Assembly: GCF_963259705.1 (NCBI RefSeq)
Contig: NC_081847.1
Coordinates: 89,112,546-89,176,545 of the forward strand
Direction: 5' to 3'
DNA from: Myotis daubentonii
Taxonomy: Eukaryota; Chordata; Mammalia; Chiroptera; Vespertilionidae
Length of the DNA stretch: 64,000 nucleotides
The translations under genes and the position numbers were made by a program. The notes under the pieces are model-generated. The model saw only the letters and a list, made by a program, of their open reading frames with translations. It did not search any database and had not been told where the DNA came from. The stretch's first letter is position 1. Each line of letters opens with the position of its first letter. Below are positions 43,612-53,924 of this stretch, piece by piece.

Positions 43612-43870
43612 CTGCCTGGCCAGCATGGCTCAGTGGTTGAGTGTCCACCTATGAACCAGGAAATCATGGTTTGATTCCTGGTCAGGGCACATGTCCAGGT
43701 TGCGGGCTCCATTCCAGATGTGGGGTGTGCAGGAGGCTGCTCAGTCCCCAGAGTGGAGTATGCAGGAGGCAGCCGGTCAATGATTCTCTATTATCATTGA
43801 TGTTTCTATCTCTCTCTCCCTCTCTCTTCCTCTCTGAAATCAATAAAATTATATTAAAAAATAAAATAAA
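43612..43870 (+). mobile_element. Ves SINE with internal duplication
   Basis: The target duplication ttgagaactg is perfect (43602-43611 and 43871-43880). The body is about 35 bp longer than usual because 'gtggggtgtgcaggaggctgctcagtcccc' is followed by a second 'agtggagtatgcaggaggcagcc'. This could be replication slippage or a chimeric source element. Confidence 0.95.
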
Positions 43871-43880
43871 TTGAGAACTG

Positions 43881-45151
43881 ATTTTCTTTAGAATTTCTTA
43901 TGCGAGAACTTAATAAAAACATGATTATAGGGAATAGCCTTTAGCAATAATGTTAACATGTGGCACATTCATCTCTAAAAGCCTGTACTCAGCAAAGGAA
44001 AGTGCAGAGAGAATCCCATTCCTCGTATGTAAGAGAATCAAAACAAGAAAATGGGAGCTATTTTTCACTAGGGCCTATAATCGTTGTTCCAATTTCTGAG
44101 GGCTGCTGGGGAAACTAACGCTATTGGATAATAGAGATTCATTATTACGACTTAAAGGAAAGAAGTTACTCTCCCATGAATTCTAGGTAATTTGTCTTTT
44201 TCAAACTAACTAGTAATAAATTTCTATTTGTTTACAGATTGGGTAGGAACACCCTTTTCACAGAAGGACAGGGCAACTTGCATCTTTTATCATCTCCATT
44301 TATCTGAAGCTTACATGCATCATGAACTCGGATTTCCTTTTTGACCCCAACGCAGGTAGGTAAGTATTGAATTCTATACCTAATGACTAAGAAGTCATAA
44401 CCATCTCTAATGGCTAGTTTCATATAATGACAAGGGTACTCTTTCTGCCTTTGTCGAAAAAGACCCAAGTAGAATTTTCAGTCTGTGGGGAAAACCTGAA
44501 CTACTGCATTAGATTTGATCTAATAAAACAAGTTAACTGCTCTTTATTAACAGAGCATTCTTGTTAAAAATTCTCAAACACTAGAGAGAAAAGACTTTTA
44601 ATGTTCATATTTCTGTAAGCTGAGAGATGATACTTTATCTGTGGTTTATTTATTCTCCATAAAGATATGTACTTTCTATGGAGCTTTTAGGAGGCAATTA
44701 AGTCATCAGTTCTTACAGTACACAATTCAGAACCTCTTAACACTCAAAAGTAAAGTATTAAGCTATAGTACCTTTCAAAAAATCTAGTAACTGGGTCTAA
44801 ACTATACCAACTTCTCAAAGTTATTTATTATTGCATCCTGCAAGATTCATTTAAAAGGAAGGGATTAAAGCCTGCCTAATCTCCTTAAAAATATGAAAGT
44901 TTGAAAAGTAAAAGTAACTTTTTGAAAATTACTGGCAACTGGAATAAAAAACTCCCAGGGTGAAGTCAAAAGATTAAAGTAAAAATGTAACTTTTGTTAC
45001 ATTTTTTACACTGAATAGTCAAGCAATTTATTTCTGACTGCATACAGACAATTTTCTGCTGTATTTATAGAAAAGAACCAATAAAATAGAGTACTATGTA
45101 AATAAGACTATGCTCTTCTCTAATGGTGCTATTAAAATTTATACGTAAGTA
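43881..45151. other. No recognised feature
   Basis: A minus frame at 44232-44468 (78 codons) is not recognisable. The flanks are AT-rich and unique. Confidence 0.4.
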
Positions 45152-45640
45152 TCAAAATATTATAGGTTCATAAGCAAAAGCATAGGATGGGAGGCATCTG
45201 TAAACAGAAGAGTCTCTTAGCACCATGGATTCCTCTGGGCCCTCCAAACTCTTCCTTCCCACGGCCTGGCCATTAAAGCAGATCGATAACTTAAAACTGC
45301 ATAAAACAGCTGCCGTGTGTAAATTATAAAACATAAATAATGGTTTTGCTCTGTAGTATTTGTAAAAATCGGGAATAGCTATTAAGTCAGAAAATAAAAC
45401 CACATAAAAGATATACATGTCTTCTTCTGGAAAGATGAGCTCTGGGTAAATGCTTAGAAACATGTCTGGCACATGGTAAGCGGCATAAAAGGTTTTGCTA
45501 TTGTTTTCTATGGGTTTAAATATGTTATCTAAGTTATATTTTTGAAGAGGAGAGAAATAGAGAGTGCTGGCAAGAGAAAGGCAGCTGAGGGAAGTAAGGA
45601 AGAGGCCTTTGATTGGGAGGGCTTTAGGGGCCATGGCCAA
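45152..45640 (-). other. Unrecognised 162-codon open frame, probably chance
   Basis: The reading frame begins MAMAPKALPIKG, has a hydrophobic start (LFLTSLSCLSLAS) and is rich in F and Y. I recognise no family. The middle, on the minus strand, contains 'cttaccatgtgccagacatgtttctaagcattta', which is MIR core sequence, so at least part of the frame runs through an ancient SINE. No Kozak context, splice sites or polyadenylation pattern supports expression. I keep it only because of its length. Confidence 0.15.
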
Positions 45641-45644
45641 GCGG

Positions 45645-47510
45645 CCTGGCTTAGGAAGCAGTCGCGGCGTTGATCGCTAGGGTGCATTCAGCTGATGGGG
45701 CCGGAGATGTCTCACTTGCAGGAATCTAGTTTTGTTCTAGGAGCTAGAGAGAAATCAGGCACCATGGCATTTTCTAGGTCTCATTCCTGCACTGCCCCTC
45801 CATGAGGTTTACTGAAGGGGTCCCTCTCTGAGGAAGCTTTCGGTTGTCTAGGGCTACTCCAACTCTGGTCCAATGTTCAGATTTAGAATTTGGAGGCTAG
45901 AGCTCAAGCGTGTCTTGTATCTGCCTGGGTGCAAACCTGGGAAGGCTAGGGATAACTTTTCTAGAAGAAATCAAAAGTAGTATCTTCATTTGATAGATGC
46001 TGGGAAGAACAGATAGGACTGTTTAATTAACTCTAGTTGAGAAGAGGCTGCTAACAGATGGAGGACAAACTTGTAGATTCTGCTTATGTTTCTTTTCCAA
46101 TTTGTCACATGTAAATCCGCCTCTCTTCACGGACTACCTCATGTGTTACTTCCTCAGTGACATTTCCTGTCTACCAAGCAGCCACACGGACCCATTTATC
46201 TCTCGGCCATCACAGCTCTTTGCCCATATCAGGTTTTCTTAGGACACACGTTTCTTTTGTCCTTGGGTTATTTGAAGGACCTATTTAGTAAATGGCTAAT
46301 GCATGGAGCTTGAGAGGGCCCAGAACGTAGCAGCTACTTCTTTTCTACCTCAGCTTTGAACAAAAGGAGAAAAAATATCTAGCAGAATCAAATTGACCCT
46401 TAGTTACTGCAAAAGCAAAAATGTGCTTCCCAGCACTACCTGCCCACCTTGTCACCAGCAGTGTTCCCCCGTGAAACGTGTGGTGTGGAGGAAGACTCCG
46501 TTCTGTGCTTCTTGTAGGCGGCGGACTTCCAAGTGGAAGCTTTGAATATAATGGGCTTTGAATCCTCAGTTCCTCTCTCCCCTTAGTCTTACGTAACTTA
46601 TTTTAGTTTTGTGGGAAACACTAGGGAATGAGCAAACGATGGAGGAGTATTTCGTAATAGCCCTTCCTCATGACAACCAGGAAGTATATAGCCAGCGCTG
46701 TTTAGTTTTTTGGTTCCTTAACCCTGAGGACTTCATTGTTGCCTCTGGTCATGCAGAGGTGTGTCTGTCCTCCTGTGAAAGGTGGTCAGCAGCCTCGCGG
46801 GAAACCCTGCCCCTACCTTCCTGAGGCTGCTTCCCGTAGCTCACACCTTTACGGGCTGCCGTTGGATGAATTTTTTGCCTGGAAAGATGAAGATTCAGAA
46901 ATATACCCCAAATGCTTCATTACTTTAAGATGCCGAGGCCACTCTGTACTCAAGACTGAACTCTCACTTCCTAATCTATTCTTGTCCCAAATTATGTCCA
47001 GCCGTGTAGCCCCCTGAAAAGTCAGAACTGTCTCTGGGCTGAACTCACTGGAATGGGCAGCTCCTTCCGGGCTCCAAGGTGTCTCACTGTCAGTACTCAG
47101 GTCACACCCAGTTACTACAACACGGACTCTCACTCAGGACATTGGAAAATGAAGCACCTGTTGCCAATGCTCATGCAGTATAGTCTCAGGCAGATGTATG
47201 TTGCCAGACACAACTTCATTTTGGAAAAGCAAAGATACAATCATGCCTGAGGGAAGGAGGCTAGACAGGGGAAACCTTGATTTCTGCCTCCCCAGAGCTT
47301 CAGTTAGCCCAAGCCAGGTGTCCGGGCTTCATGACCTGCCAACAAACAGTTGAGAGAAAGCTGTCTGCAGGAGAGATTGATGACATCGGGAATAAAAGTT
47401 TACCCATGCTTATTGTCTTCAATCATGCTGAGTCGCATTTGAGACATGGTGACTTCTTTCAATTAAAAAATATTTACAATTCTGGTTCCCCAAGACAGGG
47501 TCTTGTTTTT
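45645..47510. other. No recognised feature
   Basis: Unique-looking sequence of moderate GC. Overlapping short frames on both strands (46609-47250) resemble nothing I know. Confidence 0.4.
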
Positions 47511-47519
47511 GAGGTATAT

Positions 47520-47698
47520 ATATATAAAATTGATTTCAGAGAGGAAGGGGGAGGGAGAGAGACTCATTGATCAGCTGCCTCCTGCATGCTCCCACTGGGG
47601 ATTGAGTCCACAGCCTGGGCATGTGCCGTGACTGGGAGTCAAACTGTGACCTCTTGGTTCAGAGGTCGACACTGAACCACTGAGCCACACTGGTCAAG
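47520..47698 (-). mobile_element. Ves SINE, shortened
   Basis: Reverse copy: 'aaaattgatttcagagaggaag', then 'gatcagctgcctcctgcatgctcccactggggattgag' and 'gaaccactgagccacactgg'. About 30 bp of the body is missing. Flanks share ggtatat. Confidence 0.92.
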
Positions 47699-47700
47699 GC

Positions 47701-48324
47701 GGGGTATATGTTTAATGTATTGCATTCAGACCCTTTAATTTCCATTTCTCCTTTGAAAACCAGATATGTGTACTGAGAAGACTTCTCCAGACTTTTACAA
47801 GAGGTATTTTTGGTCCTGTGTCTTTGCCACGTGCTTCTAAAACTTAATGAATATTTCAGGCTTTTCCTGAAATAGAAAGAACAGTTAGGAGTCTAGTTGA
47901 TTTTCAAGTAAGAGATGAAGGTGGCATGGATCCAGGTAGCACTCATGTAAGTGGGTGAGATGACCAGAATCTAAATGTATTTTGAAGACAAACCAGCCAG
48001 GATTTGATAATAGATTGTCCCAGTGATGTGAAAAGAAAGGAAACAGATTCTGATGTTTTGGGCCTCATATCTGGAAGATATGCTATCTATGTAGAATTGC
48101 TACCTACGAGGAGTATTACCTAAAATCCACCCCAAAATGCAGTCAGTATTGTAAGCTCTGTCCTCCTGGTCTTATCCTTTAGAGCTGTCCAGAGATTGTA
48201 CAGTCGCTTGGTCTATCTGTTTTTATCATTAAGTGTTGTTTCTAGTTGCTTGTATTGTGGCTTCTCTGTTTTAGTCTCTACCAGTACAGTTTTAGCAGAG
48301 TCTCAATATGGGTCCTCTCTATGC
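47701..48324. other. No recognised feature
   Basis: Nothing assigned. Confidence 0.4.
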
Positions 48325-48433
48325 CAGTGGGGTCTCAACCATTTTCTACCATGGACCCGTTTGTGAGGTCTGGTACAGCCTATGGGCCTCTTCTCATAAT
48401 AATGCTTATAAATGCATTGAATAAAGTACATCC

Positions 48434-49116
48434 TCCTATCTAATAATAGAGAAGCAGGGTAATTAACTATAACTTTGCTACCCTTCCCATTGGCTAATCA
48501 GCGAGATATGCAGATTAACTGCCAACCAAGATGGCGGCCAGCAGCCAGGCAGCTGAAATGATCAGGAGACTTGCTTGCTCCTGTGATGGAGGAAGCCAAG
48601 GTTCCCCGCCTGCCACTGCCAGCCTCTGAGCTTGCACTCTAAGCATCTATGTTGCAATTATAGAACCTAAACAAACCCCAGAAACCTGCTTTCAGCTGTC
48701 AGAGCTGGAGTGAGCAGGACCACAACAGTTTTACAATTATAGAACCCAAACAAACCCAGATACCTGCCTTCAGCAGCCGAGGTCTCAGAGCTGGAGCCGA
48801 GCCTCAGAGCTAAAGCCGGCTCTCAGCTCCAGTGACAGCCATAGAAGGTAAATAAATCTCAGAATAAAAGAAAAAAGAAAAAAAGGAGAGGTTGGGAGCT
48901 TCAGTCACCTGCCAGCCTGAAAACAGCCCTCAGCCCCTCACCCAGACTGGCCAGGCACCCCAGTGGGGACCCCCACCCTGAAGGGGGTGTGACCAGCTGC
49001 AAACAGCCATCATCCCCTCATCCAGGCTGGCCAGGCACCCAAGTGGGATCCCCACCCTGATCCGGGACACCGTTCAGGGCAAACCAGCCGGCCCCCACCC
49101 ATGCACCAGGCCTCTA
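48434..49116 (+). mobile_element. Non-autonomous Helitron, upstream member of a head-to-tail pair
   Basis: 5' end TCCTATCTAATAATAGAG after A; 3' end 'cccacccatgcaccaggcctcta', directly continuous with the next element's TCCTATATAG. The final G of CTAG and the usual full hairpin are missing. About 683 bp. The interior has two tandem duplications: an 'acaattatagaaccyaaacaaaccc' unit near 48652 and 48731, and an 'aaacagccctcagcccctca'-type unit near 48920 and 49001, each with a period of about 80 bp. Confidence 0.88.
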
Positions 49117-49588
49117 TCCTATATAGTAAAAGGGTAATATGAAAACTGACCCTAACAGCAGAAGGACTGGGAATGACTGGTCACTATGACACACACTGAC
49201 CACCAGGGGGCAGACGCTCAATGTAGGAGCTGCCCTTTGGTGGTCAGTGCACTCCCACATGGGGGAGCTCTGCTCAGCCACAAGCCAGGCTGATGGCTAC
49301 CAGTACAGCGGTGGTGGTGGGAGCCTCTCCTGCCTCAGCAGCGCTAAGGATGTCTGACTGCAGTTTAGGCCTGCTCCCTGCTGGCAAGTGGACATCCCCC
49401 GAGAGCTGCCAGGCTGCCAGAGGGATGTCTGATTGCCATCTTAGGCCCAATCCCCCGGGGAGCAGGCCTAAGCCAGCAGGTGGTCATCCCCTGAGGGGTC
49501 CCAGACTGCGAGAGGGCACAGGCCGGGCTGAGGGACCTCCCCTCCCCCCCCCCCCGAGTGCACAAATTTTTGTGTACCAGGCCTCTAG
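49117..49588 (+). mobile_element. Non-autonomous Helitron, downstream member of the pair
   Basis: 5' TCCTATATAGTAAAAGGG; 3' hairpin gtgcacaaatttttgtgtac followed by CAGGCCTCTAG and T. About 472 bp. A 20-bp inverted repeat (cactgaccaccagggggcag, 49194-49213, pairing with 49230-49249) matches that of the copy at 40789. A 'ggatgtctga.tgc' unit recurs near 49348 and 49423, a period of about 75 bp. Confidence 0.92.
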
Positions 49589-49705
49589 TAGGATTATAAA
49601 TGGAACCAATGATATTAAAAAAAACAGTTCTCAAGGAATGTTTAAAATGTGGGTCCTAGTTATGTATGTGCTTCTTGATCAGTGTATTAAATAAAAAGAT
49701 CAACA

Positions 49706-49934
49706 CTCCCCTAGTTGGCTTGGCTCAGTGGATAGAGGGTCAGCCTGTGGACTGAAGGGTCCCAGGTTTGATTCCAGCCAAGGGCACATGCCTGAGTTGC
49801 GGGCTCGATCCCCAGTAGGGGGTGTGCAGGAGGCAGCCGATCAATGATTCTCTCTCATCATTGATGTTTCTATCTATCTCTCCTTTTCCCTTCCTCTCTG
49901 AAATAAATAAATATATATATATTTTTTAAAAAAG
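49706..49934 (+). mobile_element. Ves SINE
   Basis: Head 'tagttggcttggctcagtggatagaggg', body, and a tail with (at)n (aaataaataaatatatatatatttttt). Perfect duplication agatcaaca (49697-49705 and 49935-49943). Confidence 0.96.
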
Positions 49935-49943
49935 AGATCAACA

Positions 49944-50309
49944 GTGAATCCAATAACTACTTTAACTTCAAAGTAATGATAAACATAAATGATTTTGAAG
50001 ATCCTAGCAACAGGATAATGTGATAAAAAATATATGTGATTTATGTTGGTGACAAAGTCATAGTTCCTGAAAATACCACTGTGGCTTATTGTCTGTAGAA
50101 ATCATTGAAGGAAATGCTAAATTTCAGTCTCCGGCTGAAATTAGTGAAAATGCAATGTATGTTTGTCCCCACCAAAGTTCATGGAACTTCTTTGAAGATA
50201 AAGAAGTGAGTTGAACAGTGGAACCTATTGAACTCTGCAGTGAGGTGAACCTAGTACAAAGGAGGGGAAAGTTGGTTTCCTCTCTAACACATGTTAAAAG
50301 CGAGGCACT
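49944..50309. other. No recognised feature
   Basis: AT-rich unique DNA. Confidence 0.4.
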
Positions 50310-50311
50310 AA

Positions 50312-50478
50312 AGTAGATCTTTAACATACATCATCCCATTTAATTGTCAGAACCATGTTGCATGATAGATATTATTTTCATTTTATGGGCAGGGAATTTG
50401 AGACACTGAGAGGCAGAGTGATTTGCCTAAGTCCTAATGACCTCGCGTTTCCAATGTAGGCTACAGACCCAGGTTGCT
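50312..50478 (-). mobile_element. MIR SINE
   Basis: Reverse MIR: 'catacatcatcccatttaattgtcagaacc', 'ttattttcattttatgggcagggaatttgagacactgagaggcagagtgatttgcctaag', 'ctacagacccaggttgc'. A good match to the family order. Confidence 0.82.
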
Positions 50479-50479
50479 C

Positions 50480-53304
50480 CCACCCCAAAGGACATTCACT
50501 CTCATGTAGGAGCTTCCAGGACCTCTGGGCCTTCGGGTAGGAATCTCACCCCTTCCACAATGCAGGAAACTCCTTTATGCCAGGATGCAAGTTGAAGTCC
50601 CCTCAGCAGCCCACCAGCTTTGCAGTGTTTCACACTTGCGTTGAGTCTATTATATTTTGATTTGTAATTGTTACCATAATTGAATATCTTTAGAACATGA
50701 AATAAACATAAAAATATTTTTAAATGCCTCTGTCCTGGCCATTTATAGGGCAAGGCAATATAGTAGTTGATGGGGTGATCACAGGGGAATCTCATCTCTG
50801 GTAAGATCCTGGGTACACTTACCCTACACCAGTTACTGAATAATACTGTGAATTAAAAGCCTTTCTGGAGAGCTTTACCATATATTCTTGGTTATGAATT
50901 ATATACAGAAGTTGTACAGGCTACAGCATCCCAGTCTCTAAATTAATGACAATCACACCAAAAGTAAATTGACTAATTAACATGAACTATAATGAAAACA
51001 CAACTACTGTTCAATGGTCCTGATTACATAGTTTACTAAGTAAAACACAGGCTTAGAAATTTCTGTAACTGAGAGAAATAATGGTTGTTAACACTAATCT
51101 TCCTTTTTTTCCATTAAAGGTCTCTAGCATATTAATTGCATCACTAGTCCATTTATTGACTTTAATGCCTTACAGTTTGCTAAAAATGAAATTCTCTCCA
51201 GTTGCTTTAGGATTCCTTGAAATTTAATACATACAGTGATTTGGGGATAGAGAGGTTCTACTAGCCAGTTTTAATTAAAAAATACAATACAATGAAAAAT
51301 AAAACTCTAGGTTCACCAAATTACTTTTTGTTCAGTGGGGGGAAAAAATCCAAATAAATCAGACTTTCTTGCATTGACTTTATTAATGAGGAAATACAGG
51401 CCAAGCAAAAGAAATCTTTTTTTTTTCTGAAATGGCAATCTGTTAGTGCCAGAAGTTTTATTTCTTATTGATTAGGTATTAGATATAAAGAAGACTCATT
51501 ACTATTGAGTGCTCTGACTTGAAGAATGTTAACATGAGACAACTTCAGGGAGATTTTGAGTAACTCTAGGAGTCCACTCATAAAGGATATAAGAATTGTT
51601 TTGCTGTAGTTTATTTGTTTCAATTACAGATATACCAGAGTTTTCCATTTATTTTTTAAAAATCCAATTCAACACTAGAAATTACATTGAAAAACCATTT
51701 TTGTTCTAATAATTTGTATTTCTCAAGCTTAATGCTTTGGTTTGTACCCCGAAAGCACAGCACATTCGATGATTGAAAAGCGTTTAGAATCTTGAAGACT
51801 TAACACAGTAAGACATGAGGTCCACTCCTGTGTGAGCAGCAGCCCCCAGGTCCTGCAGTGACTGTTACACATGCGCTGTGGAACAATGCCTCTTCTATTG
51901 TGACATTTGTGAGGAACAGCTTTCTATTTTTTCGCTACTTGGCAGAGTATGTGATAGAGACCAAAAGGTATTAGTCATTATTTTTATTGGGCTCCGGGTG
52001 ATTCAGTGACTTGACACAAAGCTATCCTCGGGATTCTTGGAAGAGTTCTGACTCTACTCAGTGATTTGATGGAACATTAGTGAAGCCATATTAACTAGTT
52101 TTTCTATGTAGTTTGTGTTCCAGTAGAATCCCATTATACTCCTGTGGGGAATAGGCACGGCCATCTGTGGGTTTCAGGGGTTACCAGCCAAGGTCACAGA
52201 CCTCAGCCTTTTTCGTTTAGAAACCCGATGCTATCAATTCATCCAGGCATTTGCAGGCGAGGGGAAGGGTTGGACTATGGCTTAGGAGACTGAGGCTGCT
52301 CACTGGGCAAGGGATCTAGCTCATGGAGACACTAGCCTACATGATGCTGCTTCAGCTCTTTCAGCTTCATTATCTTCAAGTGTGATATGGGGAGAGTAAG
52401 ATGAACACTACGGGTCTATGCTGTGGAAAAGTGATAATAGGTGAAAACCATCTGACTGAATACCCAACACAGAGAAGGTGCTCAGTAGAGGTGGTATAGC
52501 ATGGCACAATATGAAGAGACTGAGGAAGGCTTTTATTTCAGAATGGTAAGTCTGATAAACAGAGTGAAGGCTGGGCATGGGACAACAGGAAAAAAAATTC
52601 TGCTAGACTCTCAAAGTCCAGGACAATAACCTGACACAAAAACCAAAATGCTAATTTGCTCCTTTGTGCTAAGGTAACTACAATATTTAGGTCTACTGCA
52701 TGTGATATGGATATGCTCAAACCTTTTTAAAAAACCCATTCACAGATTATATGGGGATACAATACAGGGTTAGTGATTTTCTGATGTAGGTTTTATTCAC
52801 AATTGCACTGTCATTCTTTCTCTTTGTCAAGAGAAACAATGGTTGTATTTCACTTGATGCTTAAATGCATTGTGTCTTCCCTAAGAGTCTAAAGGGCACT
52901 GGATATTACTGTCATGGGCACTCTATGTAAGTGTGACACAGCAAATGACTCGTTAAAAAAGTGAAGATGAGCAGGCCCACTGGGACAGGTAATTGACATT
53001 CATTTTGCATCGGTTTTATTTTGCAGGTGAGTTTGTTTCAAGGCCCTACTCTCCAAGCTAGGGTCCAAGACTGACAAATCCATCTTTTCCTCCAGTTAGA
53101 TTTATCCAGACCAATTATCATGTCCTGCTGGCAACCAGCACACGTCTCCCTTGGTCTATGCAGCATCATGAGGCAAGGTGTTCTTTCTGGGTATCACTGA
53201 AAAGTCTGTCTGGATAGTTACCTAGTCTTTAGCATTGAGCTCACCAGCACCTTCCTCTCATATTGGTTATGGTTAGAAGCATACTGGTGCTACTGGTAGG
53301 CGCT
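50480..53304. other. Mostly unique DNA; MIR-like scrap near 52350-52500
   Basis: A decayed MIR-like 3' half lies at about 52350-52500 ('tttcagcttcattatcttcaagtgtgatatggggagagtaa...gaaggtgctcagtag'). No gene or other repeat is recognised. Confidence 0.4.
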
Positions 53305-53432
53305 TTCATATGTGGTCCAGGGACAACCTGCTTCAGAATCATTTGAGCTGCTTGTTGAAAATACTGTTTCTGGAGTTTAATTTAGACCTTTAGAGTTGCT
53401 TGGGGTTGGTTTCCAGGAATCTGTGTTGGATC
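53305..53432 (+). mobile_element. MER5-like hAT relic
   Basis: 'catatgtggtccagggacaacctgcttcagaatcatttgagctgcttgttgaaaatactg' and 'ccaggaatctgtgttgga' follow the MER5/MER3 group pattern of ancient Charlie-type elements. Diverged, and the ends are not clear. Confidence 0.5.
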
Positions 53433-53754
53433 CGGTGTTGGTGGTAATGATGAGAAGGCTCCTAGGATCCTTCCCTCCCTGTACTGCCACAAGGAGCTCA
53501 GAAACTCACTGGGCATCCACTGTGCTGGGTGTGGGATTTTTGAGGGTAGAGCACAGCTTGGTTCTCTCTGTTAAGACACATCTCCCATAATGCACAAGAA
53601 GTAAATGGCCCACATGTCCATCTCACTAAGCAGAAAAACAGAAAATGCAGCTGAGCCAAAAAAGAGGAAGATAAGGGAATCCTAGGCTCACAACTGGCCT
53701 AACTCAGTTCACAGGGTTGGGAAATTAGACGGAATTGATTGGGGGGTAAGGGGA

Positions 53755-53915
53755 GCTGTGGAGAATATTGATGTGAGAGAGATATATTGATCATACATTG
53801 ATCGGTTGCCTCCCACATGTGTCCTGACTAGGAATTGAACCTGCAACCCAGGTATGGGCCCTGACCAGGGATGCACGGGATGATGCACCAACCAATGGAG
53901 CCACACCAGCCTATG
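53755..53915 (-). mobile_element. Old Ves-like SINE, partial
   Basis: Reverse: 'gatgtgagagagatatattgatcatacattgatcggttgcctccc', 'ctgactaggaattgaacctgcaaccc', 'gatgcaccaaccaatggagccacaccagcc'. It resembles the older copy at 40128 more than the young ones. Confidence 0.8.
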
Positions 53916-53924
53916 CTGCAATTT

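Larger units (their letters stand above)
48325..49645 (+). mobile_element. Ancient repeat split by a tandem Helitron unit
   Basis: Left part 48325-48433: 'gtggggtctcaaccattttctaccatggaccc...ctcataataatgcttataaatgcattgaataaagtaca'. The right part resumes at 49589: 'taggattataaatggaaccaatgatatt'. Together they read as one old mammalian repeat, which I take to be a hAT-type relic. The interruption (48434-49588) falls exactly between A and T. The family name is uncertain. Confidence 0.55.

Noticed and set aside
45152..45640. 162-codon minus-strand frame as a secreted or membrane protein gene
   Set aside because: Despite a hydrophobic start, it runs through MIR-like core sequence and shows no recognised family. 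It is listed only as a low-confidence open frame.
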